The position numbers were made by a program, and so were the translations under genes. From NCBI RefSeq assembly GCF_014725735.1, contig NZ_CP061368.1, forward strand, positions 62,001 to 126,000: a stretch of DNA of 64,000 nt. Direction: 5' to 3'. This stretch comes from Wenzhouxiangella sp. AB-CW3 (GTDB taxonomy: Bacteria > Pseudomonadota > Gammaproteobacteria > Xanthomonadales > Wenzhouxiangellaceae). The notes under the pieces are model-generated. The model had not been told where the DNA came from. It made no database searches and worked only from the letters and a program-made list of their open reading frames with translations. Positions 1-8,537 of the stretch are shown piece by piece (positions within the stretch are counted from its first letter, which is position 1; each line of letters starts with the position of its first letter).

Positions 1-137
1 AGCGCGAGACCCTCGGGCAGCGGCTTGACACTGTGCCAGGTCCCCGAGGCGATCCAGGCCAATGCCAGCGTCGCCAGCGCAATGCGGCGCCAGCGCAAAC
101 GAATACGGCCATGGGTGGCCTGATCGATCTCGGGCAT
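1..137 (-). CDS. Probable phospholipase D family protein, N-terminal fragment
   Basis: Only the first 45 codons are inside the window; the gene runs off the left edge. The peptide has a short basic N-terminus, a hydrophobic stretch (about residues 23-33, ALATLALAWIA) and then GTWHSVKPLPEGLA. A membrane anchor followed by a KPLPxGL motif is what I recall at the start of cardiolipin synthase-like PLD family proteins; the HKD motifs would lie outside the window. The ATG is 11 bp after the patatin stop, so it is probably the third gene of the PfpI-patatin operon. The family call rests on this short motif and on the lipid-related neighbour. Confidence 0.45.
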   Translation of the reverse strand, partial: MPEIDQATHGRIRLRWRRIALATLALAWIASGTWHSVKPLPEGLA

Positions 138-148
138 GTTTGCCTAAC

Positions 149-1054
149 CTACTGTTCCAGCGCTTCGGACAACTTCTGGCGCAACTCGTCGGCGCCCGAT
201 TCGGCCTTGTCAAGAATGTCGTCGACACGATCAAAATACAGCAGGCGGATACCCGACAGTTCCGGCTTGATATAGATATCCGGTGGATCGGCCCGCCGGG
301 CCTGGGCAATCAGCGACTGCTGCATGATCTCGAAGGTCTTGAACAACAGGTCGGCCAGGTCGGGCGACTCGTCCTGTTCGGGGTTGCGTGAGCCGGTCAC
401 GTCGATGGCCACGACGATGTCGTGGTCGGCAACCTGGTCCCAGGGCAGCGGGTTGGAAGTGCCGCCATCGATCAGCAGCTTGTCGTCGCGCTTGACCGGC
501 GCGAACAGGCCGGGCACCGCCATGCTCGCCTTGAGCGCCTCGAACAGATCGCCCTCCTCCAGCACCACGGTTTCGCCATCCCAGTAATTGGTGACGACGA
601 CCTTAAGCGGAATGTCGAGATCGTCGAACTCGCGTGCATCGATACGTTCGGCCACCAGCTCGAAGAACTCGTCCGGGTCCAGCAGGCTGCCGTCATCGAA
701 GTCGATTTCGAGTAGATCGGTCAGGCCGATATCCAGACCGTCGTCGTTGGAAAACGGGTCCAGCGCCGAGCCACCAAACTCTTTGAACAACTCGCGCATG
801 CCCTCGGCATCCATGCCGGCGGCGTACAGCGCACCAATAATCGCGCCAATGCTGGTGCCGGCGATAGCCGCGGGCCGGACTTCCAGTTCCTCGAACACCT
901 CGATCATGCGGATATGCGCCAACCCAGCCGCCCCGCCCGAGCCCAGCGCCAGGCCGATGGTTTTTGACGATTCCTCGTCACCGGCCATGGCCGGCGTTGC
1001 GATCGTGCCCGCCAGCCACAAAGCCAGAAGGCCGGTCAGGAGGCTTCTCATCAT
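149..1054 (-). CDS. Patatin-like phospholipase, secreted
   Basis: A 301-residue protein of the bacterial patatin/RssA-like family, serine lipid acyl hydrolases with a Ser-Asp dyad. A signal peptide is visible (MMRSLLTGLLALWLAG to AMA, cleavage before GDEES). It is followed by the oxyanion-hole loop GSGGAAG, the nucleophile elbow GTSIG and the DGG motif carrying the catalytic Asp. All core motifs are present, so it should be active, probably in the periplasm. The ATG at 1054 overlaps the upstream PfpI stop as ATGA, which fixes the start; an earlier in-frame start would run deep into that gene. The substrate is not predictable from sequence. Confidence 0.85.
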   Translation of the reverse strand: MMRSLLTGLLALWLAGTIATPAMAGDEESSKTIGLALGSGGAAGLAHIRMIEVFEELEVRPAAIAGTSIGAIIGALYAAGMDAEGMRELFKEFGGSALDPFSNDDGLDIGLTDLLEIDFDDGSLLDPDEFFELVAERIDAREFDDLDIPLKVVVTNYWDGETVVLEEGDLFEALKASMAVPGLFAPVKRDDKLLIDGGTSNPLPWDQVADHDIVVAIDVTGSRNPEQDESPDLADLLFKTFEIMQQSLIAQARRADPPDIYIKPELSGIRLLYFDRVDDILDKAESGADELRQKLSEALEQ

Positions 1055-1566
1055 GACAAGGCCTGGATGATGGCGCGGCAGAAGGCGGGCAGATCGTCGG
1101 GCACGCGACTGGAAATCAGGTGGCCGTCGACCACCACCTCCTCGTCCACCCAGTCGCCGCCGGCATTGACCATGTCGTCGCGAATCGAGGCAAACGAGGT
1201 CACGCGCCGGCCCCGAATGATGTCGGCCGACACCGCCATCCAGCCGGCATGGCAGATCCACGCCACCGGCTTTTCCGCCTCGCTCAAAGCGCGCACGAAA
1301 TCCACCATGTGGCGGTGGCGGCGCATCCGGTCCGGCGCCATGCCGCCGGGAATGACCACGGCATCGAAGTCCCCGGGATCGACCTCGGAAATATCGTCAT
1401 CGACACCGACCGCGTAACCCTTGCCGCTGTGATAAGTGTGCTTCCCGGCCCCGAGCACGCTGACCCTCGCACCGGCCTCGATCAGCCGCAGGCGCGGGTA
1501 GTGCAGTTCCAGCTCCTGGTAATTGTCCTCGGCCAGAATGGCGACATGCTTGTCGGGCAGGCTCAT
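1051..1566 (-). CDS. DJ-1/PfpI family protein
   Basis: A 171-residue single-domain protein of the PfpI/YhbO class. The nucleophile elbow WICHAGW carries the conserved Cys, and an N-terminal acidic segment EDNYQELE supplies the usual glutamate. VVIPGGMAPDRM is the typical loop before the elbow. The family includes proteases, glyoxalase/deglycase-type enzymes and stress proteins, so the exact reaction is open. It is translationally coupled to the patatin gene through an ATGA overlap. A GAAG-type ribosome site lies just before the ATG. Confidence 0.85.
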   Translation of the reverse strand: MSLPDKHVAILAEDNYQELELHYPRLRLIEAGARVSVLGAGKHTYHSGKGYAVGVDDDISEVDPGDFDAVVIPGGMAPDRMRRHRHMVDFVRALSEAEKPVAWICHAGWMAVSADIIRGRRVTSFASIRDDMVNAGGDWVDEEVVVDGHLISSRVPDDLPAFCRAIIQALS

Positions 1567-2238
1567 TCACTTCTCCTTTGAAGGTGTGCACTGCCCATTA
1601 TGCATTCCTGCAGTCAGTCTGGGGTGTGGGGCAGGGTGGGGAGCGGCCTGATGCGGAGGCGGCATTGAGGTGAATCGGCCGGTGTGCCATTGGGGGTTGT
1701 GGTGGCGTCCTGGTGCTGGTTGAATATCGCCCTGAGCGCTCCGCTGCCGTGCTGATGATCTGGCCTTGCAGGAGCTCAGGTTGCGGAAAGTACGTGCCAC
1801 CTTCCGTCACATCAAAACCACCCCCGCACCAGACCACTCCCCACCTGAGGTGTGAGAGTAGGTTGAAAGTTAGTCCAGATCGAAGCCACCGCCAGACTTT
1901 CAGCCTGCTCACACCCTTCAAAGCGGGTGGTATTCGATTGAGCACGACCGGGGCGGGTGGCGGAATCAACCAGTCGGTTCTTCCCAAACCAACCGATCCA
2001 GCACTTGCACCAACGAAGACAATCAATCACCAGGTGGCATCACGACAATCTTGCCGACTCAAGGCCTCGTGCACTTGAAATTGCCGACTCGGTCGATCAC
2101 CCGGCCCGGTCGTGCTCAATCGGATGCCGCCCGCGACACCACCTTCCCTGTGAGCGGGCCCTGGCCTACGAGGCTGCCGGTCGCAGATCAGATCCAGGGC
2201 CTGCAGCGCAATGGAGATATCTACGCCAAGACCCCCGA
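1567..2238. other. 672-bp region without a convincing gene
   Basis: Short open frames exist on both strands, but none has codon bias, a ribosome site or a recognisable product. The stretch is less GC-rich than its neighbours and contains runs such as CAAAACCACCCCCGCACC. The only clear structure is the inverted repeat listed separately, plus two copies of TTGCCGACTC around 2051-2090. It may be a decayed insertion. Confidence 0.6.
1935..2122. repeat. 25-bp imperfect inverted repeat
   Basis: The left arm at 1935-1959 starts CGATTGAGCACGACCGGG. The reverse complement of the right arm at 2098-2122 starts with the same 18 bases, then one mismatch and six further matches (24 of 25). The arms are separated by 138 bp that carry no gene. 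This could be the two ends of a small non-autonomous element or an inverted duplication; no flanking target duplication is obvious. Confidence 0.7.
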
Positions 2239-3252
2239 TTACGAGGATGTCGTTGAAAGGCTGGGGCTGTTCTCATCGGTGGTATCCGGTGCTTCTTCGG
2301 CAAAAGCCGCCAGCCACTCGTCGTCGGAGCCTTCGGCGATGTCCTCGAACATGAAGGTGGAAAGGTAGCGCTCGCCAGTGTCGGGCAGCATGGCCAGAAT
2401 GCTGCTGCCGGGTTCGGCGCGTTCTGCCACGTCCAGTGCCGCGGCCACCGTGGCCCCGGCCGAAATGCCGGCGAAGATACCCTCGCGGCTGGCCAGCGCC
2501 AGCGCGGTGTCGCGCGCGGTGTCGTCGTCCACCGGCACGATCTCGTCGGCCACGGAGCGATCGAGCACCTTGGGCAGGAAGTCCGGGGTCCAGCCCTGGA
2601 TCTTGTGCGGTTGCCATTCCTTTCCGGCCATCAGCGAGGCGCCGGCCGGTTCGGTGGCGATGACTTTCAGTTCCGGGCGTGCCAGCTTGAGCATCTGGCC
2701 GGCGCCGGTGATGGTGCCGCCGGTGCCCCAGCCGCTGACGAAGTAGTCCAGTCGCCGACCGGCAAAATCGCGCAGGATCTCAGGGCCGGTGGTGTTGCGG
2801 TGATAGGCCGGGTTGGCCTCGTTCTCGAACTGGCGCGCCAGGAACCAGCCGTGACGTTCGGCCAGCTCGGCGGCTTTCTTCACCATGCCCGTGCCGCGCT
2901 CGGCGGCCGGGGTGAGCATCACCTTCGCCCCCAGCGCACGCATCAGCTTGCGTCGTTCCACCGAGAAGGTCTCGACCATGACGGCAACGAACGGATAACC
3001 CTTGGCCGCGCACACCATGGCCAGGGCGATGCCGGTGTTGCCGGAGGTGGCCTCGACCACGGTCTGACCTTTCCTGAGCTCGCCGCGGCGCTCGGCATCC
3101 TCGATAATGGCAACGGCCAGCCGGTCCTTGACCGAGGCCAGTGGGTTGAAGAACTCGGCCTTGACGTAGAAGTCCACGTGCGGCGGGGCCAGGCGGTTCA
3201 GGCGGACGACCGGTGTGCGGCCGATGGTCTGGAGGATGTTGTCGTAAATCAT
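2239..3252 (-). CDS. cysK: Cysteine synthase (O-acetylserine sulfhydrylase)
   Basis: A PLP enzyme of 337 residues that makes cysteine from O-acetylserine and sulfide, the last step of the sulfate assimilation encoded next door. Visible motifs are TIGRTPVVRL at the N-terminus, NPLASVKDR with the PLP lysine, the substrate loop TSGNTG, and GTGGTITGAG for phosphate binding. The C-terminal LPDTGERYLS is typical. The sequence is closer to CysK/plant-type enzymes (KIQGWTPDFLPKVLD) than to E. coli CysM. It extends about 20 residues past the usual end with an acidic, Ser/Thr-rich tail. It lies 45 bp downstream of cysG on the same strand. Confidence 0.9.
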   Translation of the reverse strand: MIYDNILQTIGRTPVVRLNRLAPPHVDFYVKAEFFNPLASVKDRLAVAIIEDAERRGELRKGQTVVEATSGNTGIALAMVCAAKGYPFVAVMVETFSVERRKLMRALGAKVMLTPAAERGTGMVKKAAELAERHGWFLARQFENEANPAYHRNTTGPEILRDFAGRRLDYFVSGWGTGGTITGAGQMLKLARPELKVIATEPAGASLMAGKEWQPHKIQGWTPDFLPKVLDRSVADEIVPVDDDTARDTALALASREGIFAGISAGATVAAALDVAERAEPGSSILAMLPDTGERYLSTFMFEDIAEGSDDEWLAAFAEEAPDTTDENSPSLSTTSS

Positions 3253-3297
3253 GTCTGGATCCGTCAGTGAGAATTACCGGATGGAAGGAACGCTTGT

Positions 3298-4755
3298 TCA
3301 GCCAGTCGCCGCGAGGACGCGGGCCGATGGCTCGCCCCGTGTCAGTACGGCATCGCCGTACCAGCCCAGTTCCCTGGCCAGGGTAGCGACCTCGCCGACA
3401 AACAGCATGGCTGGCGAGCTGATCGAGTGAGTACGGGCCAGGTCGGCCAGTTCGTGCAGCTCACCCACCGCGACGCGTTGATCCGGCCGGGTGCCGTTCT
3501 CGACCAGGGCAACCGGCGTCTGCGCTGCGCGGCCATGCGCGATTAACTGCTGCTCGATGTGTTCGAGCTGACCGACCGACATATAGAAAGCCAGGGTCTG
3601 GTAGTCGGCGGCCAGGGCTGCCCAGTCCAGGCGGTCGATGGAGCGTTCGCAGTGGGCGGTGACCAGGCGTACCGACTGGGCCATGCCGCGCTGGGTCAGG
3701 GGCAATCCGGCGTAGGCCGCGCAGGCCGAGGCCGCGGTTACGCCCGGCACCACTTCGTAGTCGATGCCGTGGGCGCACAGAAAAGCCAGCTCCTCGCCGC
3801 CACGGCCAAACACCATGGGATCGCCGCCTTTAAGGCGCACGACCCGCGCACCGGAACGGGCATGTTCGATCAGGATCTCGTGAATGCCATCCTGGCCGAC
3901 ACCATTTTCGCCGGGGCGCTTGGCCACGTCGATGAGCTCGGCATCGCGCCGGGCATAGTCGAGAATGCGCGCATCGACCAGGCCGTCATGCACGATCACG
4001 TCGGCGGACTGGATGCGCGAAAGCGCGCGCAGGGTCAGAAGCTCGGGCTCGCCCGGCCCGGCACCGACCAGGCTGACATGCCCTGGCCCGGACCATTCAT
4101 CCTTCTCCAGTGCCCGGGTGATCAGGGCGCGCGATTGTTGCTCGCGCCCGGCGGCCACTTCATCGGCCGGCAGTCCGTTGAAGACCCAGTCGAGAAATCG
4201 CCGCCGCCGTGCCAGCTCCGGGAAGCGGGCGCGAATCTGTCCGGCCAGGCTGCCGGCCATGGCCGCCAGGCGTCCGATGCTGGGCGGAAGCAGGCGCTCG
4301 ATGCGGCTGCGGATCATGCGCGCAAGTTCCGGGGCCTGGCCTCCCGAGCCAATGGCGATCATCAGCGGTGAACGATCGACCACGGCTGGAACAATGGCCG
4401 AGCTTTCCTGCAGGCGGTCGACGACGTTGACCGGAACCCCATGGTCCCGGCCCCAGCGAACAATGCGCTCACGCGTAAAGGCGTCGGCCGCGGCCACCAC
4501 CACCAGGGCATGACCGGGCAGATGGTGGTCGGCCAGCTCGCGGGCGAGCCAGTTGACCCGCTCGCTGTCGGCCATGGCCTCGGTATCCGGGTGCAATGAG
4601 TCGGCCACCAGGTCGACCAGCGCACCGGCCTCGAGCAGCCGCTTCATCTTGCGCTTCGCGACCTCGTCGCCGCCGACCATCAGAACGCGACGATCGTGAA
4701 GGTCGAGGAACACGGGATACCAACGTGACGGTGATGTGAGAGTTTTCGTAGACAT
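3298..4755 (-). CDS. cysG: Siroheme synthase (trifunctional CysG)
   Basis: A 485-residue fusion of precorrin-2 dehydrogenase/ferrochelatase (about residues 1-205) with uroporphyrinogen-III C-methyltransferase (about 222-470). It makes siroheme, the cofactor of the sulfite reductase encoded divergently. The N-terminal module has VNVVD with the conserved Asp and GSGGQAPELARMIR with the conserved Ser. The methyltransferase has LVGAGPGEPELLTLRA, RLKGGDPMVFGRGGEE and VVPGVTAASACAAYAGLP. One oddity is that the Rossmann motif reads VGGDEVAKRK, where most members have GGGxVA, so the third Gly is Asp. It diverges from cysJ. Confidence 0.93.
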   Translation of the reverse strand: MSTKTLTSPSRWYPVFLDLHDRRVLMVGGDEVAKRKMKRLLEAGALVDLVADSLHPDTEAMADSERVNWLARELADHHLPGHALVVVAAADAFTRERIVRWGRDHGVPVNVVDRLQESSAIVPAVVDRSPLMIAIGSGGQAPELARMIRSRIERLLPPSIGRLAAMAGSLAGQIRARFPELARRRRFLDWVFNGLPADEVAAGREQQSRALITRALEKDEWSGPGHVSLVGAGPGEPELLTLRALSRIQSADVIVHDGLVDARILDYARRDAELIDVAKRPGENGVGQDGIHEILIEHARSGARVVRLKGGDPMVFGRGGEELAFLCAHGIDYEVVPGVTAASACAAYAGLPLTQRGMAQSVRLVTAHCERSIDRLDWAALAADYQTLAFYMSVGQLEHIEQQLIAHGRAAQTPVALVENGTRPDQRVAVGELHELADLARTHSISSPAMLFVGEVATLARELGWYGDAVLTRGEPSARVLAATG

Positions 4756-5019
4756 GCAGACAGGCTATCCGGCCACCGCTAGCTGCGGAAATACTTAGCT
4801 GCTAACCCGTCATGCGCTCTGGTTATATCCGCCCGTGTCTGCCCACCCGGGTTTGATCGAGTCCCGTTGCCTGATGACAGGCCGACCTTGCTGCTGTCGG
4901 GAAAGTCCCGGCGGTCCGGATGCAGGGGAATATGCGTATAACCAGCAAATCGTTCCCAGCGAAAGGGCCACTGTTTAGGCTGCAACCTCCGATTCGATTC
5001 GACATGTCAGGACACGAAC
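4756..5019. promoter_or_regulatory. Divergent cysG/cysJ control region with candidate CysB half-sites
   Basis: Between the divergent cysG and cysJIH genes lie two inverted copies of one 9-mer: CTGGTTATA at 4819-4827 and TATAACCAG at 4937-4945. CysB sites in enterics are AT-rich and contain ATAAC-like half sites, and cysB is encoded 4.3 kb away. I infer that these are CysB operators for the two transcription units. No promoter is assigned with confidence. Confidence 0.45.
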
Positions 5020-6840
5020 ATGGCTCTGGTTCCAGCCCAGCAACAGGAAATCGAGCGACAGCTCGACCGCCTGCGCGACAATCTGACCTCCGAGCAGTTG
5101 CTCTGGGCGTCTGGCTACATGGCCGGCCTGGCCGCCGCCGGATCGTCGGTGGCCCATGGTGCGGTCGACCAGATGGCGCAGCCGGCCGCCGAGCCCGGCG
5201 CGGCCGAAACCCTGACGATCTGGTACGGCACCGAAACCGGCAATGCCCGCGGCGTGGCCCGGCGCCTCGCCGACACCGCCCGCGAACGCGGCTGGGAGGT
5301 CAGCCTGGCCGGCCTGGACGAGGTGCAGCCCCGCCGGATTGGCAAGGCTTCGCTGCTGATCCTGGTCGTTGCCACGCATGGCGAAGGCGATCCGCCGGAA
5401 ACCGCCGAAGCCTTCTGCCGCTTTATCCATTCCGACCGCGCGCCATCGCTGGACAAACTCCGCTACGCCGTCTTCGCGCTGGGTGATTCTTCCTATCCGG
5501 ACTTCTGCCAGACCGGCCGAGAACTCGACGAGCGCCTGGCCGAACTCGGCGGCGAACGCCTGCTCGACCGGGTCGATTGCGATGTGGACTTTGAAACCCA
5601 GGAAGACCCCTGGCGCGACCGGGTCGTCGAGCGTGTCGAGCCGCTGATGCAACAGGGCTCTGCCGCGGCCGAGCCACACCTGCAAGTCGTTGGACGCCCG
5701 GCCCCGCAGGCGGCCTCGGCCACGGCGGCCCATGATCGGCGAAATCCCTTTGAAGCCGAGCTGCTGGAAGTCTCGCCGCTGACCGTTACTCCCTCCAACA
5801 AGCGCGTGGCGCATGTTGAGTTGTCGCTGGAAGACAGCGGTATTGTCTGGCAGCCGGGCGATTCGCTGGGCATGTGGCCGGAGAATGATCCGGCACTGGT
5901 CGAACGGATTGTCGAGGCCTGCGGTGTCGACGCCAGTGCCGAGATCGAGCATGACGGGCGGCGCATCAGCCTAGGCCGTTGGCTGGGCCGGCATGCAGAG
6001 CTAACCCAGGTTGTTCGCCCGTTTCTGGTGCGCTGGGCCGAGCTGACCGAAGCCGGTGAACTGCAGGCCCTGCTTGACGATCGCGATGCCCTCACCCGCT
6101 GGGTCGCCGAACGTCAAGTCATCGACGTGCTCGAGGACTATCCCTTGCGGGTCGATGCCGAAACCCTGGCCGGCAGCCTGCGCCGGCTGGCGCCGAGACT
6201 GTACTCCATTGCCTCCAGCCCGCTGACCGTCGAAGACGAGATCGGCCTGACCGTCAAGCTGGAACAGCATGGTGCCGATCTCGCCCGGCGCCTGGGTGTG
6301 GCCTCCGGGCAGTTGCTGGAGCGGGCCGCACCCGGCGATGTCGTGCCGATCTATATCGAACCCAACGAACGCTTCCGACTGCCGTCCGACGGCGATCGGC
6401 CCATCATCATGATCGGCCCGGGCACCGGCGTGGCGCCGTTCCGCGCCTTTGTCGAGCATCGTCAAGCCCAGGCGGCTGCCGGTTCAAGCTGGCTGTTCTT
6501 CGGCGAGCAGCATCGGCGCACCGATTTTCTCTACCAGCTTGAATGGCAGCGTTTCCTTCGCGACGGCGCACTCAGCCGCCTGTCGGTGGCCTTCTCGCGC
6601 GATCAGGCCGAGAAGGTCTATGTGCAGCACCGTCTGCGCGAACAGGCCCGCGAGGTGTACGCCTGGCTGGAAGAGGGCGCGCATGTCTACGTCTGCGGCA
6701 GCGGCCAGGGCATGGCCGCCGACGTGCACCAGGCCCTGGTCGACGTGATTGTCGAGCAGGCCGGCCGGTCTGCAGAGCAGGCCGAGGAATACCTGGCGGC
6801 CATGAAGGCCGACCACCGCTACCAGAAGGATGTCTATTGA
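5020..6840 (+). CDS. cysJ: Sulfite reductase (NADPH) flavoprotein alpha subunit
   Basis: A 606-residue diflavin reductase that passes electrons from NADPH through FAD and FMN to the CysI hemoprotein. The FMN/flavodoxin domain starts near residue 64 (TIWYGTETGNARGVARRL, with FALGDSSYPDFC further on). The FAD motif RLYSIASSP is near residue 392, the NADPH motif GPGTGVAPFRAF near 466, and the C-terminus ends in the typical KDVY. Length matches E. coli CysJ (599). The stop codon overlaps the cysI start by one base, so translation is coupled. Confidence 0.95.
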   Translation: MALVPAQQQEIERQLDRLRDNLTSEQLLWASGYMAGLAAAGSSVAHGAVDQMAQPAAEPGAAETLTIWYGTETGNARGVARRLADTARERGWEVSLAGLDEVQPRRIGKASLLILVVATHGEGDPPETAEAFCRFIHSDRAPSLDKLRYAVFALGDSSYPDFCQTGRELDERLAELGGERLLDRVDCDVDFETQEDPWRDRVVERVEPLMQQGSAAAEPHLQVVGRPAPQAASATAAHDRRNPFEAELLEVSPLTVTPSNKRVAHVELSLEDSGIVWQPGDSLGMWPENDPALVERIVEACGVDASAEIEHDGRRISLGRWLGRHAELTQVVRPFLVRWAELTEAGELQALLDDRDALTRWVAERQVIDVLEDYPLRVDAETLAGSLRRLAPRLYSIASSPLTVEDEIGLTVKLEQHGADLARRLGVASGQLLERAAPGDVVPIYIEPNERFRLPSDGDRPIIMIGPGTGVAPFRAFVEHRQAQAAAGSSWLFFGEQHRRTDFLYQLEWQRFLRDGALSRLSVAFSRDQAEKVYVQHRLREQAREVYAWLEEGAHVYVCGSGQGMAADVHQALVDVIVEQAGRSAEQAEEYLAAMKADHRYQKDVY

Positions 6841-8537
6841 TGGCTGATCTCGACGTCGAGAAAATCAAGCTGGAAAGCCGCGGTTTGCGCGGCACGCTGC
6901 ACGAGTCGCTCAACGACCCGCTGACCGGCGGCATCGCCGAGTCCGACACCATCCTGACCAAGTTCCATGGTTTGTATCAGCAGGACGACCGCGACCTGCG
7001 TCAGGAACGCCGTGAAGCGCGCCTGGAGCCGCTTTACCAGTTCATGCTGCGCGTTCGCATTCCGGGCGGTCATATCACCCCCGAACAGTGGGCGGCCATG
7101 GACGGGCTGGCCGACAGCGTGGCCAACGGCACGATCCGGCTTACCACCCGCCAGGCCGTGCAGTTTCATGGCGTGGCCAAGGAGGACCTGCGCACCCTGA
7201 TCCGGCGGCTCGACGATGCACTGCTCGATTCGATCGCCGCTTGCGGCGACGTGAACCGCAACGTCATGTGCCATGTTCAGCCCGAAGCCGGGCCGGTGCA
7301 TGCCCAGGCGCTGGCCTGGGCGCGCCGGCTCAGCGAGCACCTGCTGCCGCGCAGCCGGGCCTGGCGCGAGATCTGGGTCGATGGCGAAAAGGTCGATATC
7401 GACCGGCCGCCCGAGGAGGAACCGATTTACGGGCGCAGCTTCCTGCCGCGCAAGTTCAAGGCCGCCATTGCCGTGCCGCCGGTCAATGATGTCGACATCT
7501 ACTCCCAGGACCTGGGCTTTATTGCCGTGGCCGAGGACGATCGTCTGGTCGGTTTCAACGTCAGCGTCGGCGGCGGACTGGGCTGCTCGCATGGCGAGCC
7601 CGAAACCTTCCCGCGCCTGGCCGATGTCATCGGTTTCATCAGGCCGCGTGATCTGCTCGCCGTGGCCGAGGCGGTCGTGACCATTCAGCGTGATCACGGC
7701 GAACGCGAAAATCGCAAGCGGGCACGTTTCAAGTACACCATCGAAAGCCATGGCCTGGACTGGTTCAGACGCGAGCTGGAATGGCGCGCACGGGTGCGCC
7801 TGGAACCGGCCCGTGAGCTGCACTTCGAGCACAACGGCGACCGTTACGGCTGGATCGAGCAGCGTGACGGACGCTGGCAGCGCACGGTCTTTGTCGAGAA
7901 CGGCAGACTGCTGCCGGCCCACCGCTCCGGTCTGCGCGAAGTCATCTCTCGCCATGCCAGCGATGTCCGGCTGACGCCCAACCAGAATCTGGTCGTGGCC
8001 GGCGTGCCGGCCAATGCCCGCGACACCGTCGACCTGCTGCTTGACTCGGCCGGGTTGGGCGAGTCCGGCACGTCGGCGGTTCGCCGGCATGCCATGGCCT
8101 GCGTGGCCATGCCCACCTGCGGCCTGGCCATGGCCGAGGCCGAGCGCTACCTGCCCGACCTGCTCACGCGCATCGAGGAACTGGCCGCGCGCCATGGCAT
8201 CGAGGGCGAGCCCATCACCGTGCGCATGTCCGGCTGCCCCAACGGCTGCTCCCGCCCCTACCTGGCCGAGATCGGCTTCGTCGGCCGGGCACCGGGCCGA
8301 TACAACATGTACCTGGGAGCGGCGTTCGATGGCTCACGTCTCAGTCGCCTGTACCTGGACAACGCCGATGAAGCCGAGATTCTCGACACCATCGACACAC
8401 TGTTCGAGCGCTATGCCGCCGATCGTGAAGACGGCGAGCGGTTTGGCGATTTCCTGGTCCGCAGTGGACAGGTCGCGGCCGTCGAGCACGGATCGGAAGT
8501 CAATCAGGAAGAAGTTAATCGGGAGCAGGCATCATGA
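6840..8537 (+). CDS. cysI: Sulfite reductase (NADPH) hemoprotein beta subunit
   Basis: A 565-residue siroheme/[4Fe-4S] enzyme reducing sulfite to sulfide. The four cluster ligands are present in the family pattern: Cys421 and Cys427 (ACVAMPTCGLA), and Cys466 and Cys470 (SGCPNGCSRP). The nitrite/sulfite reductase half-domain motif TTRQAVQFHG is at the expected place. The ATG at 6840 is chosen because MADLDVEK begins exactly at the cysJ stop (one-base overlap). It is the middle gene of cysJIH. Confidence 0.96.
   Translation: MADLDVEKIKLESRGLRGTLHESLNDPLTGGIAESDTILTKFHGLYQQDDRDLRQERREARLEPLYQFMLRVRIPGGHITPEQWAAMDGLADSVANGTIRLTTRQAVQFHGVAKEDLRTLIRRLDDALLDSIAACGDVNRNVMCHVQPEAGPVHAQALAWARRLSEHLLPRSRAWREIWVDGEKVDIDRPPEEEPIYGRSFLPRKFKAAIAVPPVNDVDIYSQDLGFIAVAEDDRLVGFNVSVGGGLGCSHGEPETFPRLADVIGFIRPRDLLAVAEAVVTIQRDHGERENRKRARFKYTIESHGLDWFRRELEWRARVRLEPARELHFEHNGDRYGWIEQRDGRWQRTVFVENGRLLPAHRSGLREVISRHASDVRLTPNQNLVVAGVPANARDTVDLLLDSAGLGESGTSAVRRHAMACVAMPTCGLAMAEAERYLPDLLTRIEELAARHGIEGEPITVRMSGCPNGCSRPYLAEIGFVGRAPGRYNMYLGAAFDGSRLSRLYLDNADEAEILDTIDTLFERYAADREDGERFGDFLVRSGQVAAVEHGSEVNQEEVNREQAS

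Noticed and set aside
1598-2026. Open frame of 142 codons in the 1567-2238 gap
   Set aside because: No ribosome site, no codon bias, no recognisable motif, and it overlaps one arm of the inverted repeat.
2051-2368. Plus-strand frame containing GDIYAKTPDYEDVVERL
   Set aside because: The fragment looks protein-like but is short, partly antisense to cysK and cannot be matched to a family; it may be a remnant but I cannot support it.
4779-4985. Small open frames in the cysG/cysJ gap
   Set aside because: No ribosome site or motif; the region is better explained as a divergent promoter with CysB-like sites.
6834-8195. Minus-strand open frame of 453 codons under cysI
   Set aside because: Mirror of cysI third-position bias with no recognisable motif; cysI carries all four cluster cysteines.
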